In this document: positions 22,074 to 34,660 of the stretch, in pieces
Layout: each line of letters opens with the position of its first letter
How positions within the stretch are numbered: the stretch's first letter is position 1
Assembly: GCF_022682495.2 (NCBI RefSeq)
Contig: NC_071394.1
Location: 25,516,470-25,580,469, forward strand
Length of the DNA: 64,000 nucleotides
Direction of reading: 5' to 3'
From: Desmodus rotundus
Lineage: Eukaryota; Chordata; Mammalia; Chiroptera; Phyllostomidae
Position numbers and translations under genes: made by a program
Notes under the pieces: model-generated
Told to the model about the DNA's origin: nothing
Databases searched by the model: none
Seen by the model: only the letters and a program-made list of their open reading frames with translations

Positions 22074-22500
22074 TGCGCACAAACCGGACAGCTGATAACA
22101 ACAGAAATGTGTTGTCCCACAGCTCTGGATGCTAGGAGTCCGAAATCAAGCTGTCGGCAGGGCGACGCTCCCTCTGAAACATGTTGGGGAGCCCGTCCTT
22201 GCCTCTTCCTAGCATCTGGTGACTCACCAGCAATCTCTGTCATTCCTTGGCTTGTAGAGACATCTCTCCAATCCCGCCTTGACGTGGCACTCCCCTGTGT
22301 GACTTCACATCGTCTTGTATGTCCCAGTGTCCCCTTTGTATAAAAACACCAGTAAGACTGAATGACAGCTGACCCTAAGGACCTCATGTTAACTTGGTTG
22401 CCTCTGTAAAAACCCTATTTCCACATAAGGTGATATTCTGAAGTACTGGGGGTGGGACTTCTACTTATCTTTTCACAGGGACACATTCAACCCATAACAG
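22074..22500 (-). mobile_element. MLT1-type (ERVL-MaLR) solo LTR
   Basis: The reverse complement starts 'CTGTTATGGGTTGAATGTGT'. On the + strand, 'CCCACAGCTCTGGATGCTAG' and 'CCCTATTTCCACATAAGGTG' appear in MLT1 order. Confidence 0.88.
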
Positions 22501-22619
22501 ATGACGATGAAGAATACCTAGTCTGCTAGGATTTAAAAGACTGCTGAACCACCTCGAGGCCGGAGAGACAGGCCTCAGGCTGTGGAGGGCTGTTAGTCCC
22601 TGCACCTGGCTGGAGAAGG

Positions 22620-22765
22620 GAACTAGCGTGTGTTGAGTGCAGTTATGGGTGAGGTGCTCTTTTAAGCACATTGCAGACACCACCTGTTAGGTCCACACTG
22701 TCCCTTTGTGATGCAGGTGTTATTGTGACTGTTTCACAGATGAGGAGACTGAGGTTGGGTCAGGT
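22620..22765 (+). repeat. MIR SINE fragment
   Basis: 'GTTTCACAGATGAGGAGACT' follows 'CAGGTGTTATTGTGACTG', the MIR core. Confidence 0.75.
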
Positions 22766-23164
22766 CCATAGACTCGGACTTGATGGATTTGGGATTCAGG
22801 CTGTGGTCCACCAGGGAAAATGGGGCTGGCTGTTCTTCTGGCAACTGTGCCTCTCCCATGCTCACTTTCTCCTGGACTGTTGGTGGGTTTAGAATCTGGT
22901 CAGTGATGAGGGGGACAGTCACTCCCCTCTTCTAGTTTTCGACATGACTCCTGGGTCACATCCTCTATCCAGATTTAACCATGAACCTCACACCAAAGCA
23001 GAAGTGAGATACTTCACCCTTTCTCACAAAGGTGTCAAACTGTTGGTTTTATGACTAGGTACTGAGTTGAAATGCTAATTTCTGAGTGGCCACCACGTGT
23101 TAGAAGATGTTTCTAATTAAAGAATGACCTGCCACTCCATGCCACTGAGACATGTGTCAGAAGT

Positions 23165-23300
23165 GGTATCACAAATGCTCACCTGTGCCAGGCTCTGAGT
23201 CTAAGCATGTACATCATTTTCTCGTTTAACTACCAGAAAATGCCCAAAGGGATTGGTACTTTAGTCCCCTTTCCAGATGAAAAAATGGAAGACCAGGGGT
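23165..23300 (+). repeat. MIR SINE fragment
   Basis: 'CCTGTGCCAGGCTCTGAGTC' then 'CTTTCCAGATGAAAAAATGG'. Confidence 0.65.
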
Positions 23301-24814
23301 TTGTTGGATTTGAAAGCCCTTGCTCTGAATTATGGCTCACCAGTTACACACACACAGAGGCACACAATGCACACACACTGCCACCACCGCTAACAACAGC
23401 AGAGTTCAAGCTCAGGGGAATGAAGAGTCCTTCACCTGGGAGTGTTGACACCCTTCTCTCCAGAACCAGAGGGACCTTACCCCCACCCACGAGGTGCTAC
23501 AGGAATGGTTCATTTGCCCAGGGGCCCTCTCCCCTAGCCTGACCAGGTGGCTATTTCAAGTTGAATGTCAAAATACGCAGACTGAGGTTTCTCTCTGCGC
23601 TGTACTTCCTTTGTCTGCCCCACCCACACCCACCCTCTTGCCTTGTACTTATTAACACTGCGGGCTTACCCAGCACTTTTTATTTTTAGGATCTCAAAGT
23701 GTTGGCAAAAGACATTTTTGTTATTTTCATGTGCTCGTGACTGGGGCAATCAGAATCATGAAGACTCATGATGACTTAGATGGTTATGCAACAAACAATT
23801 CAAAATAACAGCCTCAGTGGTGGGGGCAGGGGTGCCTGGCTCAGGGTGTGGGGGACCAGCACGGCTCAGGAGCAGGAGCCGGGGAGCAGCTGTACCTCTG
23901 CCGCTGAACCAGCTGACCTGGCGGGGCCCCAGGGTGTGCTGGTCTGTGCGAAAAGAGTTTCTCCCTGCCTCTGCTGCAGGAAGCACTCAGGGCAGGCAGA
24001 GAGGCCCACAGCCGGGCTGTCTCAAAGCGATGCTCACCAGCATTTGCCATTTTAACAATTCAAAATTCATTTCAAACACTAGGAATAGCGATTTGTCACT
24101 TTCTCTGTTGTTGGTTTTTTTTTTCTTTTTCCATAGACATATTAATATGGATGTGACTGGCAGGTTCCAAGCTTTGAATTGCGCTCATTAAATCACAGCT
24201 GGCTGGGAATACTTGTCATTCTGTGCCTTTATTTCTCAAGCTGGTTTCATGGCGAAATTAAAATGGACTCCAGACACCCCCTTCACTTCAAGCAAAGCAG
24301 CTTTACCCTCTGGGGAGTGGATACTGTGTTCCGAAGATGCTCTTTTCTCAGGAGAAATGCACATATAATTTCGGTAATTACAACATTTAATTTGGTGATT
24401 GCCCTCACAAAAAGAAATCACTTGAATCAACCCTGGTGGGGGAACATTGCATCCAGCTGTTGCAGCAGGGGATTTTTGCACCCACCCTCACCGCTCCCCC
24501 TTTCCTCTGAGGGAACGGCCTGCCTGCTTGGGGACGTTCTCCTGCCACTCATCATTTACCAGTTTCTCGGTGGAAGTGTGTCTGGCCCGATGGCCCCCCA
24601 GTATGACAGACTTGCCTCCGCTGGAATGCCTGGTTTGTTTTCCTAAACTTGGTACTATGTTTATTTGTTTACTTGGTTCTTATTTTTTAGAAAGAGCTAA
24701 GGAAAAAGCTGAATCATTGTTCCTCCTGAGGAATTCCTTGAGGGAAGATAATACCCTTAAGACTAGACATTTCATGAAAAACTGTTTGGCTTCCATAAAC
24801 TAGCTGCATCAAAC
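23301..24814. other. Intergenic stretch, partly AT-rich single-copy
   Basis: Around 24060-24420 the text is AT-rich with repeated ATTA/TAAT motifs and no repeat family that I recognise. Low-evidence candidate for conserved non-coding sequence. No gene. Confidence 0.35.
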
Positions 24815-24975
24815 GAATTCGCCAGGGGAGCCTGCTAAAGAAGGGGACTCCCAGCACCCCTCCCCCCCTCCAAGGGGACAGAAACAGAAACCTGGCAGGG
24901 GCCTTGCAATCAGGCTTTTTACACAAGCTCCCCAGGTGATTCATTTGCATCGTAAAGTTTGGGAGTTACTGAGAG
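24815..24975. repeat. MER5A-like hAT fragment
   Basis: 'CAGGGGAGCCTGCTAAAG', 'CTCCCCAGGTGATTCATTTG' and 'AAGTTTGGGAGTTACTGAG' follow MER5A order. Confidence 0.65.
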
Positions 24976-25401
24976 GGGGCACCCACTCATTACCATCGCG
25001 GGGGTGGGTTGGGGGTGTTAGGGTGTAACTGTGAGTCACGCTGGGATGATGTGCCCGACCTTTCATTAGACGCAGCTGAGCTCACCTGGCAACCTCTGTG
25101 CTTCATTTGGAAATGACAAATTAGAAGATGATGTGTAATTAAGCTTTTCATGAGGCAGTTCATCAGTTCACCCCCTCTTGTGCCTCATAGTCAGCCTTTG
25201 TGTCCCTGGGTAATCAAGACCATCACCGAGACTCCACATGTCGTGTGGGCTGAAGGATGACAGAGCAGAAGCCCTGAGAGATGTTGTCTGTCAGCCCAGA
25301 AAACAGAACAGGCCAAGTGAGTCCTGCAGCCTCAGCCCTGGCTGGGTTCGAATCCTTAGACGCTGCTGAAGAGAAGCCCCGTGGATCTACAGATGTTTTC
25401 G
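24976..25401. other. Intergenic stretch, nothing firm
   Basis: Contains an AT-rich patch near 25110-25170 ('GATGATGTGTAATTAAGCTT'). No gene or repeat supported. Confidence 0.35.
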
Positions 25402-25572
25402 TAGTGGTTTCCAAAGTCAGTGCAACCCAGGGTTTGGATCAGGCTGGCTTATTAAAAATACAGATTCCTGGGCCCCAGCCCAGAGTCACAGATGGGGTGT
25501 CTTGAAGGTTGGGCCCTGACATCTGTATTCATAGCAGTCCTACCTCCCGCTCTCCATTTGGGAACCGCTGGT
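25402..25572. repeat. MER5A-like hAT element
   Basis: 'GTAGTGGTTTCCAAAGTCAG' at the left, 'AAAATACAGATTCCTGGGCC' inside and 'CATTTGGGAACCGCTGG' at the right. Confidence 0.78.
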
Positions 25573-26528
25573 AAAGAACAGAAAGGAGCCATCAGATGGC
25601 AGGGGCACTGTGAGTGAGCCTGCAGCTCTGGGATCTACCAGGTGTCCTAATGAGGACAATCCGACAATTGATGAGACAGAACGGGAAGAGGCCCTTTCAA
25701 AGGAGCTTGTGTGGTTCACATTTGCTTTGCTCCCATTGAGCACCAGGAGCTTCTGGGTGGAGAAGCCTGGGATTGCACAGGCTATGGCTCCTGCGAGGGC
25801 CTTCTTTCTTCCTTTCTTTCTTGGATATTTCCAGTGGTCTGCTGTAAGATGTTTGGGGGAAAAAGACAGAAAAAGCCCTCATTTGTAATGTTGGATGATT
25901 TCCCTCAATTAAACACTCCCTCTGTGGTCAATTTCAAGCCACTAGTGTGATGTCACTGGGTGTGATGTTGGGAAGAGAGGCACACAATCGACTCTATGTT
26001 CTGGCAGGAGCCTGCTCCAGGCCACCTCGGGATATTTCCCTAATTCAAAGGACATCCTCCTAAACAAAATCCAGCAGGATCTGCAGCCACATCACCAAGA
26101 TGCAGCCATACTGGAATCCCCGTGGGACCGGGGTAGGCAGAGGGCACACCAAGTGTGCGGAGACCAGCAGCAGCAGTGCCAGGAGCAGATGCTCAGTGGC
26201 CACTTGCACACGCCCCGATCTAAGTGCCAGCAGCTGCCTCAGGCAGAGTCCAGTTTCCTAAGGAAGAGGGAACATGCAGAAGACACAGGAACTAAGGCTT
26301 TTAGGTGGGGGGAGGGGGTTCTTTTGACTTCTGCTGGTAATCTTTCAATAAAGACAGAGTTCACAATAAAGACAATGGAGATGTTGCCTGCAGCCTTGGT
26401 ATATAGACAAGCAGATTCTTCAATGCAGCCCAAGGCAGAGAGGGGAGCTCAGTACACATTCTCCACAACCTGCATTGGACGGGAATGGAAAACATACACT
26501 TGATCATAAATTTGTGTCTAAGGAACTG
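25573..26528. other. Intergenic stretch, nothing recognised
   Basis: Overlapping ORFs on both strands, none with a domain. Confidence 0.4.
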
Positions 26529-27230
26529 TTAACAGGAGAAACCTGGTTCCTCTTGCCAACGCAGTAAAGAATTACAGATCAGCAAGTCTGTTTGCTTGCA
26601 AGCAGGGTTTATTAGTGATACGTTGTAATGGAAGAGATCAGGCCTAGCTAAGGTGGGGGAGAAAGGCAAGAGCAAGGGTAGCAAGAGCAAGGGTGGCCAG
26701 GCCAGAGAGTGAGAGTTCTTTAAGTCCTCAGAACTTAAGTCCTCAGAACTTAAGAGAGTTAATATTGATTGACAGGTAAAGGTAGGGCTAGCTTCCCCAG
26801 GGGAGACGTGACTACCCAAATGTAGGTATCCATGGGGTCTGTTAGCCTGAATCCTTGTCTTGCTCCAGACTGCATTTGTTCACTTTGCATACATGACAGG
26901 GGCAGGCAATTAACCAAAGTTGCTTTATGAGCTTTTTCTTTGGGCTCTGTGGACCCCTTTCTCTTTCCTCTTCCAGGCCTGAGGATGAATACATAGTCTC
27001 AAGACTCTCCTTTTCCCAGCTAGTGGAGATAATACATGCAGACTTTCAAGGGCTCCCCTCCTCCCGAGCTATCGTAGTTTTGCTTGTGATGTCCAGAATG
27101 CCTGGCAATCTTAGCAAACCAGGCTCAGGACTGCTGAGTCAATGGGTGAGACATGTCTCCCTCCTCCTCCCTGCCTTGGTTTACCATTTATCCTACCTAA
27201 GTGCCCAAAGACGTTTGCCTGGCAACCAGG
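26529..27230 (-). mobile_element. Possible ERV LTR, family not resolved
   Basis: 'GAGAAACCTGGTTCCTCTTG' with 'AAGCAGGGTTTATTAGTGAT' resembles the complement-strand 3' part of an ERV LTR. Contains two pairs of 15-bp direct repeats (26666-26695 and 26720-26749). Boundaries are uncertain and no viral genes are visible. Confidence 0.35.
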
Positions 27231-28124
27231 ATGCTAGCTGCTGGCCAGCAACAGCAGAGTTCTTCCTATGCTATCTCCTGCGTCAGAACTGTGATGCTCA
27301 GTTACAAATTTCAAGCACTTTTAAAAGCTGCTCTGGGGAGAGATGTGAAACCCATGATGGATATAAAACTGCACATATGTCCCCAAGTAGGTTAAACTGT
27401 GTTGCATAAATAATGGGAAAGAGGGCAGAGGTCTCTGGGAACTACCTGGTTTGCATGAATAAAGAAACAATGAAGAAATGGAAATGTAGATCCCAGGTTG
27501 GTTGGAAAATACCTTTCCCACTGTCAGCCCTCAAGGAGAGCTGGTTGGGTCTGAAGCAGAGGTCAGCCAACTCTGCACAGCTCTGCTGTGCTCCTATCTC
27601 CTGTTAGTTTGTCCAGCAGATGTGGAGTTAAATGTAAGGAGTACAGGGACAGCAGAATGCGTGGACCACTCTATATTCAAGTCACTTCCTGTTCAGAGGG
27701 CCCTGGACCAGAATGAGTAGGTGCCTGTGTAGGCATCCATGTAGTTGGGGTGGGAGTAGGGGAAAGCTAGTAAAATGCCACTTTATTAAAAAACAAGCAA
27801 ATGAAAAAACAAAAATAAGCAAACGAGATCCTGCCATACAATGAGCTACTATCCTGTTGGTTCCTGGGGTCAGCTGACAGAACGCAGTACGCTGGAGCCA
27901 GTTGGCTCTGGCTGGTGAAAGCTGGAGGTGCACGCCTTTCCCCAACTCGATACTCAATGATATCACACTGACAGCTTGAAACAGGCCATATAGGAGCATT
28001 TACACAATGGCAATTGGCAAATCTATAAATCAGGCCATTGTCCCCGGAGGGCCGGTTGTTACCGATCTATCACCCCTGCCACCGCTGGCAAGTTACCCTG
28101 CTAAGAGGCTGGAGTACAACCACG
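27231..28124. other. Intergenic stretch, nothing recognised
   Basis: Short ORFs only. No motif or repeat that I can name. Confidence 0.4.
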
Positions 28125-28530
28125 TGTCTTAGTTCCTCCCGGGCTGCTATAACAAACTACTGCAGACTGGATGGCTGAAACAACCGAAATTCATTTTCTC
28201 ACGGTTCTGGAGACTGGGAGTCCAAGACCACAGTGTTGGCAGGGTTGGTGTCTCCTGAGGCCTCTCTCCGTGACTTCAGATGGCCAGCCACCTTCTCACT
28301 GGGTCCTCTCACGGCCTTCACTCTGCGTGCCATTCCTGGGGTCTCTTCCTCTTCTTTTAAGAACACCAGCCATATTGAGTTAGGGCCCCTCCCTATGATC
28401 TCATTTGAACTTAATTACCACTTTAAAGGTCCAGAGTCCAAATATGATTGTCCACTGTCCAATGTCCAAACACTGGGGGCCGGGGCTTCAACACACGAAT
28501 TTTGAAGGGGGCACAATCCAGTTCTTAGCA
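28125..28530 (-). mobile_element. MLT1-type (ERVL-MaLR) solo LTR
   Basis: The reverse complement starts 'TGCTAAGAACTGGATTGTGC'. On the + strand, 'CTCACGGTTCTGGAGACTGG' and 'GGGTCTCTTCCTCTTCTTTT' appear in MLT1 order. Confidence 0.85.
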
Positions 28531-29811
28531 CCATATTTCGAGTGCTTGGGAAGGATGCATTTTACTTTCAAGGCAGCGTAGGTGTTGGAATTTCAAGCCC
28601 AGGAGCATGGTGGAGCGTGGAAGGGGTTATAATTCTGTGGAGTAAAGGAGTCTTCAATGCAGCGACTATTGGCAACATAGCTGTCGGGAAACAGTCGTCT
28701 TTTCCCAGGGAGCCCGGGAAGACTTGATGCCAGAGCCTGCATCACTTACAACTTTGTGAAATAGAACAGAGGAAAAGGGCAGCAGCCTTGCCCTTGAAGG
28801 TGGGATCATAGTGAAACCCAGACTTTGACATTCCCAGTTCAAGGATTCACACAGGACCTGCTAGCTCCACGATCATTGCAAAGGCCTTTCACAGCACTGA
28901 GGAGTGGGCACGGGACATCAGTTGCTGTAATCAGGATGAATCCTGGACTCTTGTTGATTATTGCAGAGTATTCACTGTCTCTTACTCAGGTGTAACCCAG
29001 GGAACATATAGCAAAAACCAATAGCCTTGGTTTTTGCTATTAACCATGTTGTGAGCTTAAGGGAAGCAAACCTGAGCATGAAGCCAACACTGTGAGCAGT
29101 GAAGAAGCTCAGAGAAAGGGAGCGAGAGTCTGGATCAAACCATGCCTGCAACCCTGGTGTACACACATGCAGGTTATATAAGTTACTTATGTAACCTAAT
29201 AAGTTCCTTTTATTGTTTAGTCTAGTTTGCACTGGGTTTTGCATTGCTTACAATACAAAATCTTCCTAAGGCTGACAAAACACCAGTGTTCTCTGGGGGG
29301 GAGGGCAAGAAGTGGGGAGGAGACAGTCCAGCAGGAGGGGAAGGTATGTCTGCACCAGAGGTGATCACTTGAGGCTCCTCTTGCCAGAGGGCCCAGCAGC
29401 ATGCATCTTCCTGTCTGGCCCTGACAGATGTCCTGCCATGGCCACTATCATGTGTGCTTGGGACAGAGCATGTTGTGGGAGGACAGGGTAGGCTGACCCC
29501 ACGGAAGGGGTATTTGAGACCTGAACCATGCATAGGGTTAGCTAAGCCAAGAGGAGGTTAAGCAGAGAATGCAGCTTTGCAAAGGCACTGAGGTAGAAAG
29601 TGTGAGGTGTGCTCTGCCGCCCTCAGGCAGTGCTCCCCTTCCCCTTGGGACCGGCCCCTGCACCCTCCGCCCCACCCCCACTCAGATGAGTCGCTGAGTC
29701 CTGGTTGGTAGGGAGGTGGCAAGAGGAGAGGAAGAGCTCGTGGACTAGAAGACCGTGGAGTGGGGGCTGCCGGATAGATTGGGAGACTGAAGCCCTCTAG
29801 ATGTTTTTTAA
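28531..29811. other. Intergenic stretch with one perfect hairpin
   Basis: Nothing recognised except the inverted repeat at 29008-29040, listed separately. Confidence 0.4.
29008..29040. repeat. Perfect 14-bp inverted repeat, 5-nt loop
   Basis: ATAGCAAAAACCAA and TTGGTTTTTGCTAT flank TAGCC. It has no U-run and no coding context that would make it a processing signal. Confidence 0.95.
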
Positions 29812-29822
29812 AAAATCTTCAG

Positions 29823-30030
29823 CCCTGGCCAGTGTGACTCAGTTGGTTGGGCATGGTCCCGCAAAGCAATGTGTCGAGGGTTTGATTCCCAGTCAGGGCA
29901 CATGCGTGGGTTGTGGCTTCAGTCCCCAGTTGGAGCATGTACAGGAGGCAACCGATTGATGTTTCTCTCTCCCTCTCTTTCTGTCTCTCCTCCCCTCTCT
30001 CTAAAAACAATTAAATAAAATCTAAAAAAA
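29823..30030 (+). repeat. Ves-type bat SINE with target-site duplication
   Basis: Head 'CCCTGGCCAGTGTGACTCAG', box B 'GGTTTGATTCCCAGTCAGGG', A-rich tail. Flanked by AAAATCTTCAG (29812-29822 and about 30032-30042). Confidence 0.94.
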
Positions 30031-30042
30031 AAAAATCTTCAG

Positions 30043-32489
30043 TGTATTATTAAAAGAATGAGAAAGCTAGAGAGTAAGAGATGGTGATCAGATTATAGAA
30101 CCACCAGGATGAAGATTTGAAGCAGTTTCAGGGGGTACCTGGCAGAGGGTGCTGACATGAAGGTAACTGCAGGCAACTCAGCAGACTACGGACCTAGAGA
30201 GATGCCAGTCCGGGGCTGCCAGGAGCGAGTGGGGAGAGACCGAGAACGACCCAGAGAGGAGAGGGTAGAAGGGTGGGATGGAAAGACCACATCCAACACC
30301 ATAGGCCCTCCAACCGTTGGAGAGCGCGGGAAGGTCCTAGGGTAAGATTTTACGGCCTCTGGACCACATTCCACCCGTTTCTCCCCCTCCAATGGGGAAC
30401 TGCTCTGTTGGGTGTGGGGGGAGGGAGCTAGCATTACTGGGACTGTGTTAAAGGCTGGGTTTGGGGAAGGAAGTCCAAGAAAGATCAGATGAACAACACT
30501 CTAGTTTTATTTATGTAGGAGATAAACATCTGTGTGCAAAACTAGGAGTAAATGAAATTTAAAAAGAGAGACACCTGACCATCCCTGGTTTCCTGGCCAA
30601 CAGGGATAACCTCAACCGTAGTAAACCATAGTTCTGCGTGAGATGTCCACCCACGGTTAGGCACACCTGGCCTCCCGCCAGCCTCTCCGTTGTTTCAGGG
30701 CCATTTCTAGAAGCTCACTACAGCCCTCTCCTGCCTTACTCAAGGTGCACCGCTCTGCCATCTTCCTCCAGCTCACTCTGTGGAGTTGTCTGATCCCTGC
30801 AGCATTTCCATCTTGAGGACCCTGACATCCTTGCTAAGGGTGCCCTCTCCTGGGGTTTCCAGCCCTGGCGCTGCCTCTCACAATTTCCCTGGAGCCGCAC
30901 GGCTCCTGGATGCTGCCATTACTGCCCCTGGGACCACTTCCAGGTCATTCTAGGCACATCTAGGCCACTGCTGATGTGCCGAAGGGTGAAAGGCAGCAGA
31001 GCTGTGCTCTGTTCTCTGGGGCCTTGAACACACCAAAGCCACCCCCTGCTCCATGTCAAAGTGGGGAGACTGCTTCCCCTTTTGGGGGGGTGTATTCCAA
31101 GAGTCATCTGGGGTGCCTCTGGCCCTAATGTCTTACAGGCCGGACCCTCCGGGCATTTCCCAGGAACTCTCCAAGATGCCCACAGGAGGCGGGCGTTCTC
31201 ACAGGCACCAGGCGGGGCTCCCTGGGTCACAGTCAGTTCAGCCTGGGGGCCCCTCATGTCCCCCACAGGCTGTTTTGTCTCACACCAGCTTGGCCCTGCT
31301 GTCAACCTCTGCTCATTCTTCCAACAAACAAAATCTCCACTCGTATAAGTGAGGTGTGCTAGATAATACATTTAGGAGGGGATAGGAATTTATGTCATAG
31401 CAGCATAAATGCAAAGAGATTGGACATTCCTTAGCCTTAAAAATAACCTGCCACCATTTAATAGTACCTAGTAGAGTTGAATACATGCATACCCTACGAC
31501 CCAGCAATTCTACTCCACAAAATGCTGTGAACGTTCACTAAGTCAGGTATAAGAGGGATCATAAACAAGTGTTACTTGTGTTTATCATTGTTATTTTGAA
31601 ATGATTACACATTCTGTAAATTTCTTGATTTTAGTTGCTAATATGATACTGATAAGTAAAACCCACAGAACCAAAGCTCTTAGAGGTTCTCAATAATCAA
31701 GAGTATAAAGTGGTCCTAAGACCAAGACGTTTGAGAACCTCTGGGTAAGAGCAAGAAGACATGTAGCACAGTCCCTCTTCCTCCTCTCTCTGGTCCCTTC
31801 CTCCTTAGGCCTCCTGTCCCTCAGCTCAAAGGGACCCTGGGGCTTGGCCTCTGTCCAGCTTCTGGCCCTGGGGAGCCCACCTTGTTCTCTCTCTGCTGAG
31901 CTTCTCAGGGAGATGAGAAAGAGTCGGGGATCCGAATGTACCTCAGTGACCAAGGGAGACTTCCCTCGAAGGCTGAGTCACACAGAATAGGGTGTAAGGC
32001 AGATTTCATACTTCACATCCTCTGGTTAAGAGCAAGCCCAGCTAGAGGTAGAAAATCCACATCCTGGGCAGAAAGACTTGGGTCTCCTCTGCAGGAACAT
32101 TTTGTTCTGAATGCATTTTCCTTGGTACAAATTGACAGAGAAGGTTCTTGCTTCTCTACAAAATAAGCCCTCCATGCTGTGGGAGGGAAAAACTCTTGGT
32201 AGGAAATGTTCCTTTGGGAAAGGAAAACCTCCGTTGTTGAGAGCAGAGAGCGCGCTGGGGAGGCACTTAGTCACCCATGGCATGGCGACTCCAGTGGGAT
32301 GCAGGTGTGCTGCGGAGCAGAAGAGCACATCACTGCATCAGAACAACACACCACTCAGCAAACCCGGCCGCAGGTGTGTGGATAACAACAGAAGTGGGAA
32401 ATCTGGAAGTCCTGATGTTCAAATCCAATTTCTCTTTCACCTTAAGGTGAGAATAAAGACATGTTCTTCTCAAGCATCACTCTTCAAAG
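30043..32489. other. Intergenic stretch, mostly single-copy
   Basis: No gene supported. ORFs of 60-150 codons overlap on opposite strands, as expected in GC-richer non-coding DNA. No repeat family recognised with confidence. Confidence 0.4.
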
Positions 32490-32650
32490 ACAGAGACTGG
32501 GGGCACCCTAGCCCTGTCACTGGCTGTGTGACTCTCTGGGCCTCAGTTTCCTTATCTGTAAATGGGAATAAAGAGTCCCTGCTTCAGAGGGTCATTGTGA
32601 GAGCTGGCCCAGCACAGACTTGAGCGCTCATTGAATGTGAAAATATCATT
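32490..32650 (-). repeat. MIR SINE
   Basis: 'CACTGGCTGTGTGACTCTCT', 'CTCAGTTTCCTTATCTGTAA' and 'GAGGGTCATTGTGAGAG' are complement-strand MIR. Confidence 0.92.
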
Positions 32651-33504
32651 ATTCAAGTAAGCACCTACTAAGAATCAGGCAGTAACGGTGGGGGCAACGG
32701 AAGGAATACAAAAATTCTTAACCCCCTCAGGCTAATCAAACACCATCTGTGGCAGAAGAGAGCCCTTCCTTACGTAGGATGGCATGGACATGTGCGCTCA
32801 TGTTTGAACAATTCCAATGTGAAGGTCAAGGAAGTGAGGGAAGTTTTTGGTCTCTGTCCTCACGAACAATCCAGACTGCAGCTAACCTTTCCTGGAGCAT
32901 TTGTGAAGCTGAAGGGGAGGCGGGGCAGGTGGAGATGTGAGAGGGTGGGAGGAGGAGGAGTGAGGCTATAGTTGTCGCAAAGGATCCAGAGACTGTAATA
33001 AGTCTCCTTACTCCCTGTAAAGCCAGGGGCGGGGGGCCAAGCATAGGTTTGCACCCCGCTGAGGGCAGCTCTGTGGTTTGAGCCAGGCACGCTGGGGCTG
33101 GACCACCATGGGCACTTTGTATTCCTGCCCCCATTTCCAGCCTGGGTCCCCTGCCCCGGTTTTGGCTCCAAAGTCCCACATCCCAAGAAAGCGTTCAGTC
33201 CCAGGCAAACCAGGACTGTGATCACTAACAACCCTGATCACTCCTCAAATCTTATTGAGGAAATTTACTCGTGTAAAATTCCCATGACTTCTTCCCAATA
33301 ATGCCCAAATGATCATGCTGCTGAAAGAAAGAGGAAAATACTTCTTGAGTTGCTTTTTCAGAACTGGCAGGCCAAGAGCAACCTCCCACTGCCGCAACTT
33401 GGACCCTGAGTTCATTCCTGTGAGGTGCAGCTGTAGGAGTGATCTGCTAACACACTCCTCCGCCTCCTCCCTCACCTTATTTAGCAGGAAGATATCTGTG
33501 AAAG
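32651..33504. other. Intergenic stretch, nothing recognised
   Basis: Three overlapping antisense frames near 32830-33240 have no domain and are not supported as genes. Confidence 0.4.
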
Positions 33505-33728
33505 GCCCTGGCTGGTATGGCTCAGTTGGTTGGGCATGGGCTGGCAAAGCAAAAGGTCGCCTGTTCAATTCCCCATCAGGGCACAGGCCTGGCTGCAGGT
33601 TCGGTTAGGGTGCACGCGAGAGGCAGCCGATTGATATTTTTTTCTTGCACTGATATTTTTCTCCCTCTCTTTCTGCTTCCCTTCCCCTCTCTCTAAAAAT
33701 AAATAAATAAATAAAATCTTTTTTTAAA
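33505..33728 (+). repeat. Ves-type bat SINE
   Basis: 'GCCCTGGCTGGTATGGCTCA' head, 'TGTTCAATTCCCCATCAGGG', and an (AAAT)n plus AAAATCTTTTT tail. A small internal duplication of the 'TGATATTTTT' segment lies at about 33632-33660. Confidence 0.95.
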
Positions 33729-34204
33729 GTTTTTTGTTAAAAATCTAGTGGGGGTGAAGGGGTGCAGGGGGAGATAAAATATGAACCAATGTGATTGGCC
33801 ACAGGAGTACTAACCCTTCTAAACCAGTCAGTAGGCCCCGATCATATGTACAGGCCCCCAGCTCTTCCTGGCCTATCTCCCTGGGGTGCTTGAGCAGAGA
33901 ATGCCTGTTAAGAGGGAAACTAGTCTGAATGACTCGGGCTTTCCAAAGCTAAGTTTCTGAGATTCCGACCCCAGTGAAGCCTCTCTTGCCCCAGGGACCA
34001 CCCATGGATAGGGTGTTTCCAGACATTCCCTCCACTCTCGTCCTGTACCCCAGGATCTTCAGGAACAGTGGCCCTGGCGCAGCCAGTTCTGGGTTCAGAG
34101 GGAGGCACTGCACTAGATGGGACAAGTCCATTGGAGGAACAGCTGACCCACAAGTTCAGCCCAGACCGGCCTGGGGGACAGGCTTTCGAACCTGCTGTGT
34201 TTAG
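33729..34204. other. Intergenic stretch, nothing recognised
   Basis: No supported feature. Confidence 0.4.
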
Positions 34205-34660
34205 TTAGAAGTATCTGAAGCTGACAGGGTAACTGAGGAGAAGCAGGAGTTTACTGGAAGGATAGGGAGAGCTCACAGACTCAAGGGAAAGCTGAAGAAC
34301 CAATTTGAAAATGACAAACTAAGGCAGAAACTAAGGTACAGTCTCTTCAGGGACCACATCAGCGTGAATCAGCTCCCACAGTCTCCAGTCTCTCTGGGAA
34401 AGACCTGGGGAGGGTCAGATTGGCCAACTCTGGTGAGTGCCTGACCCCTGATGGGGCAACTTTATTGGTGGGACCTAAAGGCAGAGGGTGGGGTGGGAGG
34501 AAAGATATTCACTAAAAGAAGGCACCATGGATGATGGCAGGCCAAACAGTAGATGGGACTACGGGAGACTCCTCAAGGGGATGGCTCTGAAGCCCACCTC
34601 AGTTTTAGGAGCGGAGGCCAGAGGCGGGCTCAGCAATCCAGTGCGAAGCTGACAGTATGA
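34205..34660 (-). mobile_element. Possible ERV LTR, family not resolved
   Basis: 'AGCAGGAGTTTACTGGAAGG' and 'GATGATGGCAGGCCAAACAG' suggest complement-strand LTR sequence. Boundaries uncertain. Confidence 0.3.

Noticed and set aside
28125..28530. Possible exon of a gene with open frames on the plus strand
   Set aside because: The whole segment is a minus-strand MLT1 LTR.
32111..32623. 170-codon plus-strand open frame
   Set aside because: It runs into complement-strand MIR sequence at its 3' end and shows no domain or splice context.
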